From Firmicutes bacterium UBA3553 (lineage in GTDB: Bacteria; Bacillota; Clostridia; Tissierellales; Sedimentibacteraceae): a stretch of DNA of 59,896 nucleotides. Below the pieces are notes generated by a model. That model was not told the origin of the DNA and did no database searches. It saw only the letters and a list, made by a program, of their open reading frames with translations. Made by a program: the position numbers and the translations under genes. Below, piece after piece: positions 25,021-33,655 of the stretch (positions within the stretch are counted from its first letter, which is position 1; every line of letters starts with the position of its first letter). Location of the stretch: assembly GCA_002381185.1 (NCBI GenBank), contig DFOA01000040.1, positions 1-59,896 of the forward strand, given 5' to 3'.

Positions 25021-26961
25021 CTAAGAGATGAAAGTATTCCGTAATAGTCTTAATCCATTTACAATAACAACCAATGTACTTCCTTCATGAATCAAGACAG
25101 CAAACGACATATTCATAACTCCCATGATGTTCATAGTTATTAATGCGGCAACTACCAGCATTGAAAAGGCAATATTTTGCCACACTATTTTTCTCAGTTT
25201 TTTTGCAACCTTATGTGTGTATGCAAGTCTGTTCAAATCATTTTTCATAAGAACCGCGTCTGCAACATCAATTGCAATATCAGTTCCTTCTCCCATGGCT
25301 ACACCAATGTCTGCCGTAACTAATGCCGGAGCATCATTCACGCCATCACCAACCATTGCAACGACATTGTATTTCTCTTTCAATTCAGTTATAATTCGTG
25401 ACTTTTCTTCAGGAAGAACATTTCCTTTTACTTCGTCTATTCCTAAAGCTCTGCCTATAGCTTGACCTGTTTTAACGGCATCTCCGGTAATCATTACTGT
25501 GTGAATATTTTCATTCTGAAAATATTTAATTGCATTTTTTGCTGTTTCTTTTGGAATATCCTGAATTGCAATAAGTGCTATAACAGCATCATTTACTCCA
25601 AAATATACAACAGTCTTACCGCTGCTCTCATATTCTTCTGTATGTTGCTTAATTTCATTTGAAACGGTTTTGTATGATGATGGTTTGCCAATCTTGTAAT
25701 CAATTCCACCGTACTTTGCAATCAACCCTGTTCCCACAAGATTATCCACATCAAAATTCAAATCTTTTGCCTCCGGAAGATGCTTTAAAATTGCATCAGC
25801 AAGAGGGTGATTTGATTTCTTTTCCATTGAAGCAATAATATCAAGATAATTTTGTTTTAAATTTTCCTCAGCTGACGAGTCAAAAAATACATCCGTAACA
25901 ACGGGTTCGCCTTGTGTTAAAGTTCCAGTCTTGTCAAATGCAATTGCTCTTAAATCTGACAGATTTGAAAGATAGGAACCTCCTTTAAATAATACTCCTC
26001 GTTTGGCTAAATTACTTATCGCAGATAAAGTCGCCGGGATATCTGTCGCTGCTAAGGCACACGGTGATGCAGCAATCAAAAATACCATCGTTCTATAAAA
26101 ACTTTCTTGCGAACCCCATGCAAAAACTGATGTACCAAGCCAGTAAAAAATTGGTGCAAGTATTAATACTATTGTTACATATACAGGTTCAATTCTTTTA
26201 ATCATTACAGCTGTTTTTGAAATATTTGATTGGGTCTGACTTACCAATTGCAGGATTTTCGCAAACACTGTATCACTTGAATCTTTTGTAACTTCCATTG
26301 TAAAACTGCCCGATCCATTCATTGTACTGCCGAAAACAGTATCTCCAATCTTCTTTTCAACCGGAATGCTCTCACCTGTAATAGCTGACTGGTCTATTGA
26401 AGTTTCACCTGTCAAAATAGTTCCATCTGTTGGTACTTGGTCTCCGTTTAAGACACGGAGTTTGTCCCCAACCTTTAACACCGAAACATCAACCTCTTCT
26501 TCACTTCCATCTTCTTTTAACAAACGTGCTTTTGTAGGATTAAGTTTTAATAAATTTGTGATTTCTTTTTTACTTTTACCCTCAGCATATTCTTCTAAAA
26601 AGTGAGCTCCGGCAAAAATCAAAATTAACATAGATGCTTCATGATATTCTTGTATAATCAGAGCTCCGGCAGCTGCTAATGTCATTAACAAGTGTATATT
26701 CGGCTTAAAGCTTTTTGTCTTAACCGATTGTTTGATGGTATCCAGCAATCCTTCAATGATAATATGATAACCCGCTGCTGCAAGGGCAATTAAGTTTAAT
26801 ACAATATCTAATGTTTCGTTTTCAACAAAATATGCCCCAATAAATGCTGACAATCCAACAAAAAACATTATTACAGCAGTTTTCCCGCTATGGTTATGAC
26901 CCTCATGTCCGTGATCATGGTCATGGTCGTGATCGTGATTTTTATGTTCTTGTCTACTCAT
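25021..26961 (-). CDS. P1B-4-type metal-efflux ATPase (Zn/Co/Fe)
   Basis: 646 residues. ATP-driven export of a divalent metal across the cytoplasmic membrane. A His/Asp-rich N-terminus (HDHDHDHDHGHEGHNH, ~8-25) replaces an HMA domain. TM motif SPC (IAASPCALAATD) and late TM motif HEGST (LIHEGSTLVV) are the P1B-4 signatures. They differ from the CPC of Cd/Zn or Cu pumps. Phosphorylation site DKTGTLT and hinge GDGVNDAP are intact. P1B-4 pumps export Co, Zn or Fe(II). The neighbouring repressor overlaps by 8 nt and has a zinc-type site. Often annotated 'cadmium-translocating', which the motifs do not support. Confidence 0.9.
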   Translation of the reverse strand: MSRQEHKNHDHDHDHDHGHEGHNHSGKTAVIMFFVGLSAFIGAYFVENETLDIVLNLIALAAAGYHIIIEGLLDTIKQSVKTKSFKPNIHLLMTLAAAGALIIQEYHEASMLILIFAGAHFLEEYAEGKSKKEITNLLKLNPTKARLLKEDGSEEEVDVSVLKVGDKLRVLNGDQVPTDGTILTGETSIDQSAITGESIPVEKKIGDTVFGSTMNGSGSFTMEVTKDSSDTVFAKILQLVSQTQSNISKTAVMIKRIEPVYVTIVLILAPIFYWLGTSVFAWGSQESFYRTMVFLIAASPCALAATDIPATLSAISNLAKRGVLFKGGSYLSNLSDLRAIAFDKTGTLTQGEPVVTDVFFDSSAEENLKQNYLDIIASMEKKSNHPLADAILKHLPEAKDLNFDVDNLVGTGLIAKYGGIDYKIGKPSSYKTVSNEIKQHTEEYESSGKTVVYFGVNDAVIALIAIQDIPKETAKNAIKYFQNENIHTVMITGDAVKTGQAIGRALGIDEVKGNVLPEEKSRIITELKEKYNVVAMVGDGVNDAPALVTADIGVAMGEGTDIAIDVADAVLMKNDLNRLAYTHKVAKKLRKIVWQNIAFSMLVVAALITMNIMGVMNMSFAVLIHEGSTLVVIVNGLRLLRNTFIS

Positions 26962-27274
26962 AATTCATTTCCTCCTTAACGTGCTCAACTGCAAGTCTAT
27001 AAATTTCGTAAATGTGTTCATCGGCAAGTTCGTAGTATTTTTTGTTTCCAACCTTAGTGAACTTAACCAAATTTGTTTCTCTCAATAGTTTAAGCTGATG
27101 AGAAATAGCACTTTGTGTCATATCCATTTGCTCTGCAATTTCCATTACAGTATATTTTCCAGTACTTAAGAGGTTAAGAATACGAATCCGTACTGGATAT
27201 GCCATAGTACTAAACAGTGTATATATTCTATCCTGAATTTTATTATTAAAAATTTCATCTTTTGGATTGTCCAT
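26954..27274 (-). CDS. ArsR/SmtB-family metal-sensing repressor
   Basis: 106 residues behind AGGAGGTAAAAAA. Winged helix with recognition helix MTQSAISHQLKLLRETNLV. The C-terminal helix DEHIYEIYRLAVEHVKEE has D, H(+2), H(+13), E(+16), the exact spacing of the SmtB alpha-5 zinc site. The alpha-3 cysteine site of CadC is absent. It should repress the pump until zinc (or a similar metal) rises, from the palindrome at 27298-27317. Confidence 0.88.
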   Translation of the reverse strand: MDNPKDEIFNNKIQDRIYTLFSTMAYPVRIRILNLLSTGKYTVMEIAEQMDMTQSAISHQLKLLRETNLVKFTKVGNKKYYELADEHIYEIYRLAVEHVKEEMNYE

Positions 27275-27297
27275 TTTTTTACCTCCTAATGTAATTT

Positions 27298-27317
27298 ATA
27301 TGAATAGTTGTTCATAT
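27298..27317 (-). promoter_or_regulatory. Putative operator of the ArsR/SmtB repressor
   Basis: Inverted repeat ATATGAA-N6-TTCATAT just downstream of the predicted -10, with the geometry of ArsR-family operators, 24 nt before the repressor's start codon. Confidence 0.65.
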
Positions 27318-27321
27318 ATTC

Positions 27322-27350
27322 ATGCTATCTTACTTTTATTTATTTGTCAA
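27322..27350 (-). promoter_or_regulatory. Promoter of the metal-efflux operon
   Basis: Minus strand TTGACA (27345-27350), 17-bp spacer, TAGCAT (27322-27327). The operator overlaps the expected transcription start. Confidence 0.6.
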
Positions 27351-27751
27351 CCCTATTTTATTAATTTTTAATTTTTAACTATAATAAGGAGAGTGATTTA
27401 TTTCTTTATATTAGATGTTATTCTTTTTTCATTTCATGTTTTAGTATAGAAATTGATATCTCAATAAGGTTCTTATATCAATCATATAAAAGACTTGCCC
27501 ATAAAAAGATTTTGGAGCAAATCCACTATATTTAGTATTAACATCAATATATATTTTAATGTATGATTGTAAATATTTTTCAAATTATTCTATAATTACT
27601 CTTATTATTTACAACTACATCAAACTGTTTTACATGTATTTTGTTGGATTAGAATATATCATGTTTATTAAAAGCAGATTCAAAAATAAATGACACTTTA
27701 CAAACAACTTACTATGAGTTATCAGAATAGGTAGACCATGCTTTATAACAT
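27351..27751. other. AT-rich intergenic stretch without a recognised gene
   Basis: About 400 bp with stop codons in all frames and no convincing RNA fold or repeat. It separates the metal operon from the terminator of the sigma/anti-sigma pair. It may be residue of an insertion, but nothing shows this. Confidence 0.5.
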
Positions 27752-27781
27752 AGAAAAAGAGCTACCATATGGCAACTCTTT
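27750..27781 (-). terminator. Terminator of the sigma/anti-sigma operon
   Basis: Minus strand AAAGAGTTGCC-atat-GGTAGCTCTTT, fully paired with two G-U pairs, followed by TTTCTATG. It lies 53 nt after the anti-sigma stop codon. Confidence 0.65.
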
Positions 27782-27833
27782 TCACATTATCAATAATTTA
27801 ACTTATCAAACCTATTTATCTCCTTTTATTTAG

Positions 27834-29090
27834 CTACTGATAATTTATATCTATTAACTGATTGAATATATATTCTGGATCTGCACCTTTAGCTCTTACT
27901 TCAACCAATATACCTCCATCGTATAAAACAGAAAACTCCATACGATATCCTTCTGTGTCTCCTTCATCATATATAGTATATGATCGTGCCTTTACTGCAT
28001 CAAGGGTCAAATCATCAATACGAAAAATCGGATTGCCTACAATTTCTCTCAGTTCCTCGGGAACGGAATCTGCTCTCGGTATTGGATAAAGTGAAAGATC
28101 ATAATTTTGTTTGTCAGCAACAGACGTTATTCTAAGCTCATCTGATTCGGAAAATTTTGATATTCTCCAGTAAATGTCATCAAGACCTTTGCACCATACA
28201 ACCGTCAAATAATCTTCTATTTGATTTATGAAACGCACGGAGGATTCATAATCAAAGCCATTCGGAAGACTTCTCGGAAGATATGAGCCAAAATCCTCAT
28301 CTGCATAGGCTTCATCCATTGACAATTCTTCGTCCCTAAGTTCGGGTATTACAGGATTCAGCACAGAGAAATCTGCCGCACCGCCTGAGATGATGCCAAG
28401 AATAAGCTCCTTAAATTTTTCTTTTTCATTTTCAATATATTCCTTATCCTTTGCATCAATACTATATTCAACATAGTAGCCTACGTCGTCCAATTTGAAA
28501 TTTGCAAAGCATACACTTTTATAATTGTCTTCATAATATCCGGCTAAAACAGTAACACCGTTAATTTCAGATTCTATCGGTGTACTGTCAAAGGAATAAT
28601 CCAAGACAGGCTCGCCGGGTGCAAGTTGAATATAAACACCAGTCCCGGATTCAGTTTTAGTTCGGACATCAACGTTGAATAATGTGCCGTCTCCCCTAAA
28701 ATGTGCTGTTGCAGGTATTTTGGCATCCGAAAGCGATGGCAGGACTGCTCTTAGCTCTTCTTCTGTAAGTTCTTGCCAAAAATGTCCCGGAATATAAATT
28801 TTATTTTCCGTATCTCCCGATGCTCTATTAAATATCAGGCTATTATTCTCAGGTGGAGGTATAAAATTTCCCGGCACCTTAATATTAGGATCTGCTCCAG
28901 GTAGAATACTATATATTCCGGATAAACGCATTAAAAATACACTCCCAAGAATAACGACAGCAAGACAAGCCACTAATCCTGATTTTTTCCATATTGAGTG
29001 AAAAGGCTTTATATTTTTAATGGTATCCGCCTCCATAATCAAGTCATCATCAATCAGACCAATTTCTTTATAAAGCATATTGGGATTCAT
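27834..29090 (-). CDS. Membrane-anchored anti-sigma factor candidate
   Basis: 418 residues. Cytoplasmic N-terminus (~1-35, DDDLIMEADTI), one TM (SGLVACLAVVILGSVFLM, ~37-54) and a large extracellular domain of ~360 residues. Start overlaps the sigma gene's stop (ATGA), the usual arrangement for an ECF sigma factor and its membrane inhibitor. The extracellular part may sense an envelope signal; I recognise no enzyme motif in it. Confidence 0.7.
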   Translation of the reverse strand: MNPNMLYKEIGLIDDDLIMEADTIKNIKPFHSIWKKSGLVACLAVVILGSVFLMRLSGIYSILPGADPNIKVPGNFIPPPENNSLIFNRASGDTENKIYIPGHFWQELTEEELRAVLPSLSDAKIPATAHFRGDGTLFNVDVRTKTESGTGVYIQLAPGEPVLDYSFDSTPIESEINGVTVLAGYYEDNYKSVCFANFKLDDVGYYVEYSIDAKDKEYIENEKEKFKELILGIISGGAADFSVLNPVIPELRDEELSMDEAYADEDFGSYLPRSLPNGFDYESSVRFINQIEDYLTVVWCKGLDDIYWRISKFSESDELRITSVADKQNYDLSLYPIPRADSVPEELREIVGNPIFRIDDLTLDAVKARSYTIYDEGDTEGYRMEFSVLYDGGILVEVRAKGADPEYIFNQLIDINYQ

Positions 29091-29641
29091 AAAACCACAC
29101 CTTCCTTTTCAAGATATCTTTTTAATTTATTTCTTGTTCTAAACAACAAGGATTTTGTTTTACTGACACTCATTCTGAAACGAAGAGCAATATCATTTAT
29201 GGAATCCGAATACCAATAGCGTCGAATGAATACCATTCTACTTTCAGTATCAATGCTTCGCAAAAAATTACTGATGTGCCTTGATATATATCCGGCTTCA
29301 TACTCCTGCTGATTATTGTGTACATATATGCAATCTCCAAGTTCAGACAGCAGAATATCAAATTCATTATTGCGTTTTTTAGCTTTGTTATAATCATAGC
29401 AGTCAAGAGCAATATTACGTGTCAAGCGTCCTAAAAATGATTTTAGTATTCTTGGGCGTGTAGGTGGAATTGTTTTCCAAGCAGCTATATAAGTATCATT
29501 TTCGCATTCCTCTGCATCAGAGGAATCTGCTAGTATGTTAAAAGCAATGGCTTTGCAATATGATCCATACTTATTCGATGTTTCGTATATAGCTGTTTCG
29601 GAACGTTCCCAGAATAAATCAATAATCATTTCATCATCCAA
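29087..29641 (-). CDS. ECF-type RNA polymerase sigma factor
   Basis: 184 residues if started at the TTG (29641) behind AAAGGAGATGCAAAA, giving DDEMIIDLFWERSE, the usual N-terminus of this group; the ATG at 29710 gives an unusual extension. Region 2 (YCKAIAFNILADSSDAEECENDTYIAAWKTIPP) and region 4 (INDIALRFRMSVSKTKSLLFRTRNKLKRYL) are clear. Coupled to the anti-sigma gene. Confidence 0.82.
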   Translation of the reverse strand: MDDEMIIDLFWERSETAIYETSNKYGSYCKAIAFNILADSSDAEECENDTYIAAWKTIPPTRPRILKSFLGRLTRNIALDCYDYNKAKKRNNEFDILLSELGDCIYVHNNQQEYEAGYISRHISNFLRSIDTESRMVFIRRYWYSDSINDIALRFRMSVSKTKSLLFRTRNKLKRYLEKEGVVL

Positions 29642-29799
29642 TTTTGCATCTCCTTTCGTAATTTTAAGTCTTTCACTTATATAGTAGGAATTTAAACTAA
29701 TTGGTTGCATCTATATATGTTTTTTTAATTAATAAATTATCTAATGTTATTCTTCTACATCAGATTCTTATTAATAATTTTCTTTTTAGGTATCATTTG

Positions 29800-29931
29800 A
29801 GAGTCTATATTTAAAAATTTGAACTATGCATCAGTATTTTTTGCAAAAAACAGGGGTCAAAATCGTGCATTTTTTGCTCCGATTTTCGCCCCTTTTTTGC
29901 CCTCAAACCACTATATGTTGTGGTCAAACTC
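29800..29931. other. Possible ICE attachment region at the 3' end of rlmD
   Basis: Directly after the rlmD stop the minus strand holds two copies of GAGGGCAAAAAA about 46 bp apart. They flank TTTGACCAC-N8-GTGGTTTGA, and further G-C-A6 runs follow. There is no U-run typical of a terminator. The arrangement resembles recombinase attachment sites. This is inference from position and repeats only. Confidence 0.3.
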
Positions 29932-31304
29932 TATTTTTTGCCCTCTATACCACAATTCTGCATCAGAATCACGCACTCAACGTGCTCCGTCCACGGAAAC
30001 TGGTCTACCGGCTGTATCTTCTGTAGCCTGAATCCTCCGGATTCTAAGAGCTTGACATCTCTTGCCAATGTTGACGGGTTGCAGGATACATATACGACTT
30101 TTTTGGGAGCCATGTTTATGATAGTGTCTATAACTTCCTTTTCGCAGCCTTTTCTTGGTGGGTCTACTATTACGATATCAGCTTTGATGCTTTGCTTGTA
30201 TAGTTTGGGGACTATTTGTTCTGCTTTGCCTGCAAAGAATTCAACATTGTTTATATCATTGTTTTTGGCATTTTCTCTTGCATTGATTATTGATTGCTCT
30301 ACTATTTCAACACCATAAACTTTCCTTGCCTGTTTTGCAGCCATTAATGATATGGTTCCTATACCGCAGTATATGTCAAAACAAACATCATCCTTGCTTA
30401 TATCCGCATACTCTATGGAAGTTTTATAAAGCTTTTCTGTCTGAACCGGGTTAATCTGAAAAAATGTTTCAGGAGATATAGTGAAAACTAAATCATCTAT
30501 TGTATCATTAATGGTTCCTTCGCCGTAGAGAGTAATGTTTTTATTTCCCATGACGAGATTTGTATTTTTACTGTTGATGTTTTGTACAATCGTCTTAATA
30601 TTCGGAATGTTTGAAATTAATTCTTTTACAATCAAGTCTTTATGCAGAAAATCTTCAGAAGCTGTAACTATTATGAGCATTAAATCATTTATTCTGCTGT
30701 TTCTGATTACAATGTTTCTGACTGTTCCTTTACCTGTTTTTTTATCGTAGGACTTAATATTATATTTAATCATCAAATTCTTAAAAATTTTGATGATATC
30801 GTCAGCTTCACTGCTTTGGATAAGGCATCCCTCAATATCAACAGTGTTATATGTTCCTTGCTCGTATGGTCCTATGTGTATTTGCTTATTTTTTTCCGTA
30901 ACTGAAAATGCAGTTTTGTTTCTGTATCTGAAAGGATCTTCCATACTCATTGTATCATTTATCATTAACTCATCAAAGTTTGTCCCTGCTCTTTTGAGTT
31001 CGTTAATTACACGGTCTTTTTTATATTTCAACTGTCCCTCATAGCTCATATGCATAAGCTGGCAGCCGCCGCATTGCTCATAATACGTGCAGGGGGGATT
31101 TATTCTTAAGTCAGATGGTTTTATAATCTTTATCAATTTTCCCACAGCATAGTTTTTCTTGGCTTCTGTTATTTCTGCCCGGACAACATCTCCTGTAACT
31201 GCTCCCTGTACAAACACAACAAAATTATCTATTTTAGCAACGCCCTGGGCTGTATGGTTCAAATCTATTATTTCAGTTTCAATTATTTTTCCCGTTTGCA
31301 GCAT
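29931..31304 (-). CDS. rlmD: 23S rRNA (uracil-C5)-methyltransferase, RlmD/RumA family
   Basis: 457 residues. Methylates a uracil of 23S rRNA using SAM. TRAM domain (~5-58), Fe-S cluster cysteines (PPCTYYEQCGGCQLMHM, ~70-85), SAM motif (FDIYCGIGTISLMAA), DPPRKGCEKEVID and catalytic VSCNPSTLARD. Firmicute RlmCD proteins modify two sites and look the same. The last residues after HVECV (ILMQNCGIEGKK) are longer than usual, which could reflect ICE insertion at this end. Confidence 0.9.
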   Translation of the reverse strand: MLQTGKIIETEIIDLNHTAQGVAKIDNFVVFVQGAVTGDVVRAEITEAKKNYAVGKLIKIIKPSDLRINPPCTYYEQCGGCQLMHMSYEGQLKYKKDRVINELKRAGTNFDELMINDTMSMEDPFRYRNKTAFSVTEKNKQIHIGPYEQGTYNTVDIEGCLIQSSEADDIIKIFKNLMIKYNIKSYDKKTGKGTVRNIVIRNSRINDLMLIIVTASEDFLHKDLIVKELISNIPNIKTIVQNINSKNTNLVMGNKNITLYGEGTINDTIDDLVFTISPETFFQINPVQTEKLYKTSIEYADISKDDVCFDIYCGIGTISLMAAKQARKVYGVEIVEQSIINARENAKNNDINNVEFFAGKAEQIVPKLYKQSIKADIVIVDPPRKGCEKEVIDTIINMAPKKVVYVSCNPSTLARDVKLLESGGFRLQKIQPVDQFPWTEHVECVILMQNCGIEGKK

Positions 31305-31363
31305 AGTGTCTCCTTTAATCTTTTGTTAGTACAATTATACTATTATAAAGAGTTTTGTCAAAG

Positions 31364-32569
31364 CTAATAATCTAACTTTAATACCCATATCAGGGCTTCT
31401 ATGTACATATCCATCAGCCTTTCCTGAGCTATGCCGGAAGCTGTCTTATTCATCTCCAGATTGTCCAATTTTAATAATTCATAGTTAATCACCATGTCCA
31501 GCGCCCTTTTTATTTCATTGTCTTCACCAAGCAGCGCATCTTTAACATCATCAGTTAAGACTAAGCTGTCCACTATTTCCTTCATGTTTTTATTGAGAAG
31601 AACATCTATGGAAGAAAACATTCCTGTCATAAAATATTCAAACTGCCTATCCTTCTTTCCCAATTCCAGTGCCAAAAGCTCCATAAATCTTGCTCTCACA
31701 AAACAGGTTTTAATTAATTCTTTATTTTCTATAATCTGTATATCCTTCATCATCATTACATAAATCCATTTCCTGATTTCAATTATGCCTAATTGAACTA
31801 ATGCCTGTTTTATAAACAGTATCTTATTTCTTGATCCAAAGAAAACAGAATTAGCTAACTTTAGTAATTTATAGGATAGTCCCAGATCTGTTTCTATTAT
31901 CTCTGCAATTTTATGGTATTCAGGTTCTTTTTGATTCAATACATTCATAATTTTAATCAGGTTTATATTAAGGCTGTCTATTTCTTTACCTTTTATAATT
32001 ACAGGCTTACTGAAAAAGTATCCTTGAAAATAATCATATCCCATGTCCATAGCCAATTGATACTCTTCTCTTGTTTCTACCTTTTCTGCTAAAAACTTGA
32101 TTTTGTTCTTATACCGTTTTATCAGCTTCCGTTGTAATTTATAGTCTACAGCAGAAAATTCTATCTTAACTATTTTAGCAATCTCCATAAGCGGCAGATA
32201 GGATTCATTAAAGACAAAATCGTCAAGGGCAATTATATAGCCACGTTCACTTAGTTTTTTGCATGCATCGATTACATCTTTATTAATTTCCACTCTTTCT
32301 AAAACTTCCACAACTGTTGAATCTGCAGGCAGCAATAAAGGAATCTCCTCTATCAGCATTTCCTGGGAAAAATTTATAAAGGCCCTCGTTCCGCCTGTAA
32401 GGTCATGTGAATGCATTGTTAAAAAGGCATTATTGATTAATTCAGCCGTTGCCTGATCGTCATCAATTCCTTCATAAAAATTATTCATGCTTCTGCGATA
32501 TAGCAATTCATATCCGAATACATTCATATTTCTGTCAAAGATTGGCTGGCGTGCTACGTAAACATCCAT
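31364..32569 (-). CDS. EAL-HDOD signalling protein
   Basis: 401 residues. N-terminal EAL-type domain (~1-200: FGYELLYR in place of EAL, FINFSQE, VLERVEI, IALDDFVF, VKIEFSAV, AEKVET, FQGYFFSKP) and C-terminal HDOD domain (~205-400). Family members (YuxH/CdgJ type) influence motility and often have weak or no cyclic-di-GMP phosphodiesterase activity. Most acidic EAL ligands are still visible here, so activity cannot be excluded. Monocistronic. Confidence 0.85.
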   Translation of the reverse strand: MDVYVARQPIFDRNMNVFGYELLYRRSMNNFYEGIDDDQATAELINNAFLTMHSHDLTGGTRAFINFSQEMLIEEIPLLLPADSTVVEVLERVEINKDVIDACKKLSERGYIIALDDFVFNESYLPLMEIAKIVKIEFSAVDYKLQRKLIKRYKNKIKFLAEKVETREEYQLAMDMGYDYFQGYFFSKPVIIKGKEIDSLNINLIKIMNVLNQKEPEYHKIAEIIETDLGLSYKLLKLANSVFFGSRNKILFIKQALVQLGIIEIRKWIYVMMMKDIQIIENKELIKTCFVRARFMELLALELGKKDRQFEYFMTGMFSSIDVLLNKNMKEIVDSLVLTDDVKDALLGEDNEIKRALDMVINYELLKLDNLEMNKTASGIAQERLMDMYIEALIWVLKLDY

Positions 32570-32793
32570 TACAATTTCCTTTCTTTATCTTTAAGTTATA
32601 TATTTACCGCATATCAGATTTTTATAAAAAACTGTATTTAATCATAAAATACCCGTACCTGTAATGTCTAAACTACTTATCAATAAATTATTATACTTAT
32701 ACAACTAAATCACAATATTGCGTATCAGGCTGACTCAATAACCAAAAAGTCAAACATATGGAAGAAATACTTGAGTACATGAAAAAATCGGAC

Positions 32794-32835
32794 AAAAAAA
32801 TTAGGACAATCCCAAAATATCTTTTGAGATTGTCC
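32794..32835 (-). terminator. Terminator of the D-aminopeptidase operon
   Basis: Minus strand GGACAATCTCAAAA-gata-TTTTGGGATTGTCC followed by TAATTTTTTT, starting 6 nt after the dppA stop codon. Confidence 0.85.
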
Positions 32836-32841
32836 ATGCAC

Positions 32842-33636
32842 TTACAATATAAACATTCTTGTGGTTGCAAATTCCTTTACACTGCCGGCAGTGTATTTTA
32901 CTGTATGAGAGTCAACTTGAGAAACTCCCGGATAGAATGAAGCGTGCTTTGCTTCCTTGTGTTCCTTGTAATTAATTTCAACCTCAAATTTTTCAGGTAT
33001 TGCAATTTTGCAGCTTTCTATGCGCTTTAATCCGTTTATTACTCCCTCTTTAATGAGATCACAGGCAAGATCGGGATTGATACTTACCGTTGCTCCTCCC
33101 AAGCCTTCTTTGACAGCCAGTGTTTCAATTCCCGGATTAAATTCTTTTGCTTTATCACAAAGCATTTCATCACCGCTTACAAATACAACCGGCACACCAT
33201 AATCTGCTGCCAGGTATGAATTAATTACAAATTCTGAAGCCTTTTTTCCGTTTACTTTCATGTAATTGTTTCCCAGGTTCATAGTGTGTGCCAATGGGCT
33301 TCCGTCTGTTCCTGCAGCTGAATGATATCCTATGAATATTGCCGCATCAAATGTTTCATCCAAACCTGCAACCATTGAATCCGGTGTGTTAGTCCACCCG
33401 CGGCTGAGCTTTGCACATCTTGGAAGCTTTGTAATATCTATGTTTCTTGCCGAATCATGAGCATCTTTAACAAATATTTCTTTCGCTCCCATGACAATTG
33501 CTCCTTCGCATGCAGCAACTGTTTCTTTTGTCATTTGCTCGGCAAACTGGCTGTAGTCTGAATTGCCCAATGTTGTTTCGCTCCAGGATGTTACGCCTGT
33601 GATACCTTCAATATCAACACTTATAAATACTTTCAT
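32842..33636 (-). CDS. dppA: D-aminopeptidase, M55 family
   Basis: 264 residues. Zinc enzyme releasing D-amino acids such as D-Ala from peptides. Ligand positions match DppA: D8 and E10 (SVDIEG), H60 (KDAHDS), H105 (FIGYHS), E135 (KKASEF). Length is normal. Last gene of the ldcA-alr-M20-dppA unit, 19 nt after the M20 gene, then a strong terminator. The set suggests use of D-Ala-containing peptides from cell-wall turnover. Confidence 0.9.
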   Translation of the reverse strand: MKVFISVDIEGITGVTSWSETTLGNSDYSQFAEQMTKETVAACEGAIVMGAKEIFVKDAHDSARNIDITKLPRCAKLSRGWTNTPDSMVAGLDETFDAAIFIGYHSAAGTDGSPLAHTMNLGNNYMKVNGKKASEFVINSYLAADYGVPVVFVSGDEMLCDKAKEFNPGIETLAVKEGLGGATVSINPDLACDLIKEGVINGLKRIESCKIAIPEKFEVEINYKEHKEAKHASFYPGVSQVDSHTVKYTAGSVKEFATTRMFIL

Positions 33637-33655
33637 TTTCTTCCTCCTGAGATTT

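Noticed and set aside
29819..30318. Plus-strand ORFs over the rlmD 3' end
   Set aside because: Overlapping shadows of rlmD and AT-rich repeats, without ribosome sites or protein-like composition.
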